NCBI RefSeq assembly: GCF_016135805.1
Contig: NZ_JADWOX010000003.1
Span: 124,001 to 188,000, forward strand
Direction of reading: 5' to 3'
Source of the DNA: Caulobacter hibisci
GTDB lineage: Bacteria; Pseudomonadota; Alphaproteobacteria; Caulobacterales; Caulobacteraceae
Length of the DNA: 64,000 bases
Part shown: one piece after another, positions 59,014 to 64,000 of the stretch
How the letters are laid out: the number at the start of each line of letters is the position of its first letter
Numbering within the stretch: position 1 is the stretch's first letter
The notes under the pieces: model-generated
Seen by the model: only the letters and a program-made list of their open reading frames with translations
Databases searched by the model: none
What the model was told of the DNA's origin: nothing
Made by a program: the position numbers and the translations under genes

Positions 59014-60495
59014 TCAGCCGCGCAGCTTGCGGGTGATGGTCTCCAGGTCCTGGCTCAGCACCGCGTCGTCCTGGCGCAGGGCCTCGATGCGGCGCACGGC
59101 GTGCAGCACCGTGGTGTGGTCGCGGCCGCCGAAGCGACGGCCGATGTCCGGCAGCGAGCGGGTGGTCAGCTGCTTGGCCAGCCACATGGCCGCCTGGCGT
59201 GGACGGGCGATGGCGCGGTTGCGGCGCTCGCTGAGCAGGTCGGCCTGCTTCATGCCGTAGTGTTCGGACGTGGCCTTCTGGATGTCGTCGATGGTGATCC
59301 GCTTCTCGCCGCCACGCAGGTGCGGGCGCAGGATCGCCTGGACCTCGTCGAGCGTCAGGCGCGACAGGCGCTCGCCGGCGCGGGCGGTCAGGGTGTTGAG
59401 CGCCCCTTCCAGCTCGCGGACGCTGTCGGTGAAGCGGTCGGCCAGGAACTGCAGCACTTCGGGGCGCACCGAGCCGACGAAGCCCTGGGCGCGGCCGAGG
59501 GCCTCGATCTTGCGCTCCAGGATGCCCAGGCGCAGCGAGCGGTCGGCCGGCTCCAGGCCGCAGACCAGGCCCGCCGACAGGTGCGAGCGGAGGCGGGCGT
59601 CCATCTCGGTCATGGCCGAGGGCGGACGGTCGGCCGAGAACACCACCCGGCGGCCGTCCTCGACGAGGGCGGTCAGGGTGTGGAACAGCTCTTCCTGGCT
59701 CGACTGCTTGCCGGCGATGAAGTGCACGTCGTCGATGATCAGCAGGTCGGCGCCGCGCAGCTCGTCCTTGAAGGCGGCGGTCTGGCGATCCATCACCGCG
59801 CGCACGAAGGTCGACAGGAAGCGCTCGGCGGTCAGATAGACCACGCGCTTGTTGGGCGCGTTGCGCATGGCTTCCCAGGCCAGGGCGTTCAGCAGGTGCG
59901 TCTTGCCGAAGCCGTAGGGGCCGTGGAACAGCACCGGGTTGAAGTGGCCGTCGGCCCAGCTGGCGACGCGGCGCGCCACGGCGTGGGCGAACTCGTTGGC
60001 CGGACCCGGGACGAAGGTGTCGAAGGTGAAGCGTTCCTGCAGGCCCTGGACCGGCGAGGTCTTGCCCGGGGTCGGCGCGGCGGGGACGTCGCTGGAGACC
60101 GGCAGCACGATCTCGATCGGCTGGGCCTTGGCCTCGACATAGACGGCGCCGGCGGTCGCCGAGGCGGCGTCGGCCGAGGATTCAAATTCCAGGCGCGACT
60201 TCAGATCGAGGCGGCGGCCCACGGCGTCGCCGGCGGCCCACAGCTCGCCGATGCGGCGCCAGGCGCTGCGACGGATCCAGTCACGGGCGATGCCGGTCGG
60301 CGTCACGAGGACGACGTCGCCCCCTTGGGTTTCGCGCAGCACGGCGGGCGCGATCCACGAGCCGAAGGCGGCGTCGCCCAGCTCGCGCTTCAGGGAGACG
60401 CAGACCTTGTTCCACACGATGCCGGCAGGCTCGCGCGTGACGGCGGCATAAGCCGCCGACAAATCCTGACTGGCCACCCCGACCTTGATCGACAT
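59014..60495 (-). CDS. dnaA: Chromosomal replication initiator protein DnaA
   Basis: Binds and melts the replication origin. From the ATG at 60495 (MSIKVGVASQDLSAAYAAVT) it has 493 residues, as in C. crescentus. Domain I is VWNKVCVSLKRELGDAAFGSW. The AAA+ domain has GPYGFGKTHLLNALAW (Walker A Lys about 198), LLIIDDVHFIAGK (Walker B) and the sensor-2 region. Domain IV has the DNA-binding signature GRDHTTVLHAVRRIEAL. The frame extends upstream to 60591 without homology. A ~180-base 5' leader and a GANTC site lie upstream. Confidence 0.98.
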   Translation of the reverse strand: MSIKVGVASQDLSAAYAAVTREPAGIVWNKVCVSLKRELGDAAFGSWIAPAVLRETQGGDVVLVTPTGIARDWIRRSAWRRIGELWAAGDAVGRRLDLKSRLEFESSADAASATAGAVYVEAKAQPIEIVLPVSSDVPAAPTPGKTSPVQGLQERFTFDTFVPGPANEFAHAVARRVASWADGHFNPVLFHGPYGFGKTHLLNALAWEAMRNAPNKRVVYLTAERFLSTFVRAVMDRQTAAFKDELRGADLLIIDDVHFIAGKQSSQEELFHTLTALVEDGRRVVFSADRPPSAMTEMDARLRSHLSAGLVCGLEPADRSLRLGILERKIEALGRAQGFVGSVRPEVLQFLADRFTDSVRELEGALNTLTARAGERLSRLTLDEVQAILRPHLRGGEKRITIDDIQKATSEHYGMKQADLLSERRNRAIARPRQAAMWLAKQLTTRSLPDIGRRFGGRDHTTVLHAVRRIEALRQDDAVLSQDLETITRKLRG

Positions 60496-60682
60496 CAGTT
60501 CACCGCCTCGCGCCTGCATACACACAATTACAGATTGTCGGTCGCAAGCCCCCCATGGCGCACGACCGTACTCGAACACTCCCCCACACATTTAGTGAAG
60601 ACACACAGGGGCTTAACCGGCGAACGCATGGTGTCCGCCGCCGGCCGCTGTCGTCAAAGACTGGGAGAGCGTTGAGACGCTT

Positions 60683-60710
60683 AAACTAGCCACCGGCCCC
60701 CGCCGGTCAA
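60683..60710 (-). promoter_or_regulatory. dnaA promoter, sigma73-type
   Basis: TTGACCG (60710-60704), a 13-base spacer and GCTAGTTT (60690-60683), close to the Caulobacter housekeeping consensus TTGACgS-N10-14-GCTANAWC. The predicted start gives a leader of about 180 bases. Confidence 0.65.
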
Positions 60711-60746
60711 ACGGAAAACTTGCGTCCGATCGCGGATATTTCTGTT

Positions 60747-60751
60747 GACTC
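60747..60751. promoter_or_regulatory. GANTC (CcrM) methylation site upstream of dnaA promoter
   Basis: GACTC, about 37 bases upstream of the candidate -35. In Caulobacter, CcrM methylation of GANTC sites ties dnaA transcription to replication; a site in this place fits that model. Confidence 0.55.
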
Positions 60752-60758
60752 GCGAGAG

Positions 60759-60814
60759 CTCCTCGCTCGCCAAGGGAATGAGGTTTTATCGACTTTCGTT
60801 CGACGAGCGAGGAG
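60759..60814. repeat. Inverted repeat upstream of dnaA
   Basis: CTCCTCGCTCG (60759-60769) and CGAGCGAGGAG (60804-60814), perfect 11-bp arms with a 34-base AT-richer centre. It could be a protein-binding site or a structure at the end of the rpsT transcript. Confidence 0.55.
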
Positions 60815-60841
60815 GCAGGTATAGGGGTACGTAGACAAAGC

Positions 60842-60870
60842 AAAAGCCGATCGAGTTTCCTCGATCGGCT
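60842..60870 (-). terminator. Terminator of rpsT
   Basis: A perfect 11-bp stem (60870-60860 with 60855-60845) and GAAA loop, followed on the minus strand by TTTT and GCTTTG. Confidence 0.88.
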
Positions 60871-60922
60871 CTTACAAGTCTTTGAATTCGCTAGGATAAC
60901 AGGGTTCGCTAACGATCTGGAC

Positions 60923-61198
60923 TTAGGCGGCGGCCTTGTCCAGCTTCTTCAGGCGGGCAGCTAGGCGAGACACCTTCCGCGAGCCCGTGTTGGGGTGGAC
61001 GACGCCCTTCGAGACGGCGCGCATCAGTTCCGATTGCGCTTCGACGAAGGCGGCCTTGGCGACGGCGACGTCGCCGGCGGCCAGGGCGTCTTCGAACTTG
61101 CGCAGGAAGGTGCGCACGCGCGAACGGCGAGCGGTGTTCACTTCGGTGCGACGGGCGATCTTGCGGATCGCTTTCTTGGCGCCGGGATTATTGGCCAT
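60923..61198 (-). CDS. rpsT: 30S ribosomal protein S20
   Basis: Small basic 16S rRNA-binding protein of 91 residues from the ATG at 61198 ([20 protein letters not shown]). Family signatures are [36 protein letters not shown] and [14 protein letters not shown]. An upstream ATG at 61213 would add five residues and is unlikely. Confidence 0.97.
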   Translation of the reverse strand: MANNPGAKKAIRKIARRTEVNTARRSRVRTFLRKFEDALAAGDVAVAKAAFVEAQSELMRAVSKGVVHPNTGSRKVSRLAARLKKLDKAAA

Positions 61199-61335
61199 GA
61201 GTTGGACCTTCAAACGGACAGCCGCGCGGGCGGCCGCGAAGCAGGAGAAATCAAGAGCGCGCGGATATACGGGAAGCCCGGGTTTGGGTCAATCCATCCA
61301 CATGGGGATTCTTCGCCGCACGATAAGGTGAAGCT

Positions 61336-62121
61336 TCACGACCCCTTGAACGCCGGTTTGCGCTTCTCGACGAAGGCCGACATGCCTTCCTTCTGGTCGT
61401 CGAAGGCGAACAGCGAGTGAAACAGCCGCCGCTCCAAGGCCACGCCCGTGGTCAGGGTGGTCTCGTAGGCGGCGTTGACCAGTTCCTTGTTCATGGCCGT
61501 GGCCAGGGGCGACTGGGCGGCGATCTTGGCGGCGACCTTCAGGGCCTCGTCGACCAGCTGGTCGGCCGGGAAGATCCGCGACACGAGGCCCGAACGCTCG
61601 GCTTCGGCCGCGTCCATCATCCGGCCGGTCAGGATCATGTCCATGGCCTTGGACTTGCCGACCAGGCGGGTCAGGCGCTGGGTGCCGCCGATGCCGGGGG
61701 CGACGCCGAGATTGATCTCCGGCTGGCCGAACTTGGCGGTGTCGGCGGCCAGGATGAAGTCGCACATCATCGCCAGCTCGCAGCCGCCGCCCAGGGCGTA
61801 GCCGGACACCGCGGCGATGATCGGTTTGCGCACCGTCTCGATGGCCCGGGCCTGGGCCGTGAAGAAGTCGGCCTTGAACATCTCGGCGTAGGACTTCTCC
61901 GACATCTCCTTGATGTCGGCCCCGGCGGCGAAGGCCTTGGCCGAGCCGGTCAGCACGACGCAGCCGACGCCGTCGTCGCCCTGGGCCTGCGCCAGCGCCT
62001 GGCCGAGCTCGGTCAGCAGCACGCTGTTCAGCGCGTTCAGGGCCTCGGGCCGGTTCAGGCGGATCAGGGCCACGCCGGGCGCGGCCTCGGGGCGTTCGAC
62101 GATCAGGGTCTCAAAGGCCAT
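61336..62121 (-). CDS. Enoyl-CoA hydratase/isomerase family protein
   Basis: Crotonase-fold enzyme of 261 residues, probably short-chain enoyl-CoA hydratase in beta-oxidation. The ATG at 62121 has GGAAGGA 7 bases ahead. Motifs are [23 protein letters not shown] for the oxyanion hole, [17 protein letters not shown] with one catalytic Glu, and [20 protein letters not shown] with the other, the two-Glu pattern of true hydratases. No other fatty-acid gene is adjacent. Confidence 0.93.
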   Translation of the reverse strand: MAFETLIVERPEAAPGVALIRLNRPEALNALNSVLLTELGQALAQAQGDDGVGCVVLTGSAKAFAAGADIKEMSEKSYAEMFKADFFTAQARAIETVRKPIIAAVSGYALGGGCELAMMCDFILAADTAKFGQPEINLGVAPGIGGTQRLTRLVGKSKAMDMILTGRMMDAAEAERSGLVSRIFPADQLVDEALKVAAKIAAQSPLATAMNKELVNAAYETTLTTGVALERRLFHSLFAFDDQKEGMSAFVEKRKPAFKGS

Positions 62122-62148
62122 CGGCCGTCCTTCCAAGCTTGCGACCGT

Positions 62149-63024
62149 CTAGCGCGGTCCTTGCACGTCATAGCCCAGCGCGCGCAGGCGGGCCGGCAGG
62201 CCGTCGGGACCCAGAAGGTGCCCGGCGCCGACCACCACCACCGTCCGGCCGGAGCCGGCCAGGCGGGCTTGCAGGGCCTCCATCCACCGTGCGTTACGCT
62301 CGACGATGAAACGGCGATAGAGGGCCGGCGAAGATTTCCGCATTCCGCCGACGACGGCGCGTTCGAGCGCCTTCTGGTCGCCCTTCGACCATGCGGCGAC
62401 GAGCCGGCGATAGGCGCCGGGGTCCTTGTCCAGTTGCCTGACCGTGGCGTTCAGGGTCTTGATCTGGTCGGCCTGCGAGGCGCCGGCGAACAGGGCCATC
62501 TGCTCGTCGGGGGTCTCGAAGGCCTTGCGGGCCACGGCCGGCGGCGCGGCCGCCTGCAATCTTCGCTCGACCCCGTCCTCGGCCAGGCCCTTGTCGAGGG
62601 CGAAGGCGGCCATGGTCAGCCGCACCTCGGCCATCCAGGGCTGGAGGCGCTCCAGCTCGCTCATCGGCACAGCCAGGCGATCGGCCAGCTTGCGCAGCCG
62701 GGCCGCGGCCCGGGGCTTAAGATGCGAGGTCAGAGCTTGGCCCGGCGGCAGCAGGCCGTAGGCGCCGGCCAGGGCCTGCATCCGCTGATCGGCCGCCGCG
62801 TCCATCGGCAGCTCGAACCACAGGTCGTCGGCCTTGGCGAGGGCGGCGTCCAGCGCCGGCGGCTCCCAGTCGAGGTCCTTGGGCAGAACGTGCATCGAGC
62901 CGAACAGCACGATCTCGGAATCCGCGTCGCGCACCGTCCACATGGCCGGCTTGGCTAGGGAAGGCTCGGCCAGGGCCGGTGTCGCCAGCAGCGCAGCCAC
63001 AGCAATGAGAAGCGAACGAAACAT
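62149..63024 (-). CDS. TraB/GumN family protein
   Basis: A 291-residue protein with a signal peptide (MFRSLLIAVAALLATPALAE). Family signatures are IVLFGSMHVLPKD near the N-terminus (GxxH), DDLWFELPMD, and near the C-terminus RNARWMEALQ and VVVVGAGHLLGPDGL (GxxH). These paired histidines define the TraB/PrgY/GumN family, suspected metalloproteases. The substrate is unknown. It sits just after the mutM terminator. Confidence 0.88.
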   Translation of the reverse strand: MFRSLLIAVAALLATPALAEPSLAKPAMWTVRDADSEIVLFGSMHVLPKDLDWEPPALDAALAKADDLWFELPMDAAADQRMQALAGAYGLLPPGQALTSHLKPRAAARLRKLADRLAVPMSELERLQPWMAEVRLTMAAFALDKGLAEDGVERRLQAAAPPAVARKAFETPDEQMALFAGASQADQIKTLNATVRQLDKDPGAYRRLVAAWSKGDQKALERAVVGGMRKSSPALYRRFIVERNARWMEALQARLAGSGRTVVVVGAGHLLGPDGLPARLRALGYDVQGPR

Positions 63025-63035
63025 CACGCCCAACC

Positions 63036-63068
63036 GAAAAGCCGCGCCTCAACTCAGCAAGGCGCGGC
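63036..63068 (-). terminator. Terminator of mutM
   Basis: On the minus strand GCCGCGCC (63068-63061) pairs with GGCGCGGC (63048-63041) across a 12-base loop, followed by TTTT (63040-63037), 5 bases after the mutM stop. Confidence 0.88.
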
Positions 63069-63073
63069 CTGGG

Positions 63074-63937
63074 TCATTTCTGACAAACGGGGCAGAAGAA
63101 GGTCGAACGCCCGGCCTGGACCTCGCGGGCGATCACGCCCTTGCAGCCCGGCGTCGGGCACGGCTCGCCCTCGCGATCGTAGACGCGGAAGCGGTGCTGG
63201 AAGTAGCCCAGCGCCCCGTCGGCCGCCGCGAAATCCTTCAGCGACGAGCCGCCGACCTCGACCGCCTCGGCCAGCACGTCCTTGATGGCCTCGGTCAGCG
63301 GCCCCAGGCGCTTGCCGGCGATCTGGCCCGACGGCTTGAACGGCGAGATGTGGGCCCGGTGCAGGGCTTCGCAGACATAGATGTTGCCCAGGCCCGCCAC
63401 GGTCTTCTGGTCGAGCAGCAGGGTCTTGGGGCCCTGCTTGCGGCCGCTGAAGGCCTGGACCAGCGTCTTGGCGTCGAAGGCCTCGCTCAGGGGCTCGGGG
63501 CCCATGGTGGCGAACCAGGGGTGGCGATCGACGCGGTCGGTGGCGATCAGGTCCATGAAGCCGAACCGACGCGGGTCATAATAGGTGATCGTCGCGCCCT
63601 CTTCGGTCTCGAAGACGACGTGGGCGTGCTTGTCGTCGGGCTTGACCTCGCGGGCGAACTCGCCGGGCCGCACCGATCCCTCGGGGGCGGCGATCTCGAA
63701 CCGTCCGGTCATGCCCAGGTGCATCACCAGCGTGTCGCCGCGATCCAGCGGGGCCAGCAGGTATTTCGCCCGCCGGTCCAGTCGCAGGATCTTCGCCCCC
63801 GTCAGCCTCTGGACGAAGCCCTCGGGCAAGGGAAAGCGCAGGTCGGGACGGTTGGCGCGCACGCGGATCAGACGCGCGCCGGACAGGACGGGCTCCAAGC
63901 CCCGGCGGACGGTCTCGACTTCGGGCAGTTCGGGCAA
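63074..63937 (-). CDS. mutM: Formamidopyrimidine-DNA glycosylase
   Basis: Removes 8-oxoguanine and FaPy lesions and nicks the DNA. It has 287 residues with the invariant N-terminus MPELPEVETVRRGL (catalytic Pro2 and Glu3), Lys58 in DRRAKYLL, the H2TH region GLGNIYVCEALHRAHISP, and a C-terminal zinc finger with CPTPGCKG and FFCPVCQ. The ATG at 63937 is fixed by the need for Pro2. The remaining 63 bases to the window end show no further gene I can support. Confidence 0.98.
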   Translation of the reverse strand: MPELPEVETVRRGLEPVLSGARLIRVRANRPDLRFPLPEGFVQRLTGAKILRLDRRAKYLLAPLDRGDTLVMHLGMTGRFEIAAPEGSVRPGEFAREVKPDDKHAHVVFETEEGATITYYDPRRFGFMDLIATDRVDRHPWFATMGPEPLSEAFDAKTLVQAFSGRKQGPKTLLLDQKTVAGLGNIYVCEALHRAHISPFKPSGQIAGKRLGPLTEAIKDVLAEAVEVGGSSLKDFAAADGALGYFQHRFRVYDREGEPCPTPGCKGVIAREVQAGRSTFFCPVCQK

Positions 63938-64000
63938 GACGGCTCCTTAAGACGGTGACGCGACGCAAGGCGCGGTCTAATAGGCGAAGATCATATAGAG

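Larger units (their letters stand above)
60496..60922. other. Intergenic region between rpsT and dnaA
   Basis: 427 bases. From the dnaA side it holds the untranslated leader (60496 to about 60676), a candidate promoter at 60683-60710, a GANTC site at 60747, an inverted repeat at 60759-60814 and the rpsT terminator. No DnaA-box cluster or ORF of substance was seen, so I do not call an origin here. Confidence 0.7.

Noticed and set aside
60496..60922. Possible replication origin next to dnaA
   Set aside because: No DnaA-box cluster or AT-rich unwinding element was seen; in Caulobacter the origin is near hemE, not directly beside dnaA.

Overview
The window is a GC-rich chromosomal segment from an alphaproteobacterium that I read as a Caulobacter close to C. 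crescentus/C. segnis. The evidence is a DnaA beginning with a VASQD-type N-terminus, colinear housekeeping clusters (aroA-cmk-rpsA-ihfB; rimP-nusA-ylxR-infB; miaB-phoH-ybeY-corC-lnt-XRE-metK; dnaK-dnaJ), a TIGR02300 FYDLN acidic protein, TonB-dependent uptake, a candidate sigma73-type dnaA promoter and a CcrM-type GANTC site upstream of it. It is almost entirely core genome; no phage, insertion sequence, CRISPR array or rRNA was seen. Layout, left to right: 1-6.6 kb holds an accessory-looking set: the C-terminal part of a TonB-dependent receptor cut by the window edge, a soluble multi-PAS hybrid histidine kinase and an MHS-family transporter with a large periplasmic insert. 6.6-10.4 kb is a minus-strand rsmB-rpe-heparinase II/III run. 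10.4-17.8 kb carries an SdhAF4-like protein, MscL with an unusual basic tail, IHF-beta, a DUF3857/transglutaminase protein and the aroA-cmk-rpsA operon. 17.9-21.7 kb has a zinc-ribbon acidic protein, two tandem identical tRNA-Ala(GGC) genes each with its own promoter and terminator, an aminotransferase and two small exported proteins of unknown role. 21.8-28.2 kb is the transcription-translation operon rimP-nusA-ylxR-infB. 28.5-37.2 kb, on the plus strand, has ppa, then the tightly overlapped RNA/envelope operon miaB-phoH-ybeY-corC-lnt, an XRE regulator, metK and trmB. 37.2-50.8 kb, on the minus strand, has fur, rimI-tsaB, a DUF1131 lipoprotein, a RutE-like nitroreductase, an Nfu-type Fe-S carrier, trpS, murJ, an exported hydrolase, glnD and mutS. 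50.9-64 kb has a RhuM-family gene wedged between mutS and dnaJ, then dnaJ-dnaK, an M1 aminopeptidase, an AlkB-like dioxygenase, dnaA, rpsT, an enoyl-CoA hydratase, a TraB/GumN protein and mutM. The main structure not explained by genes is a composite palindromic repeat found three times (10690-10851, 18970-19133, 58784-58947). Each is 162-164 bp, built from two inverted 52-54-bp arms around a 58-59-bp spacer, and each sits between the ends of two converging genes. Each arm has a constant hairpin followed by a second hairpin whose sequence differs in every copy but whose pairing is always kept. Other non-coding points of interest are a 408-bp structured gap between trpS and the Nfu gene, mutually exclusive stem-loops plus an AT-rich palindrome before metK, and a terminator-like hairpin in the rimP-nusA leader. 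Starts were moved from the longest ORF when family alignment or a Shine-Dalgarno sequence supported it; all functions are inferred from remembered family motifs, with no database search.
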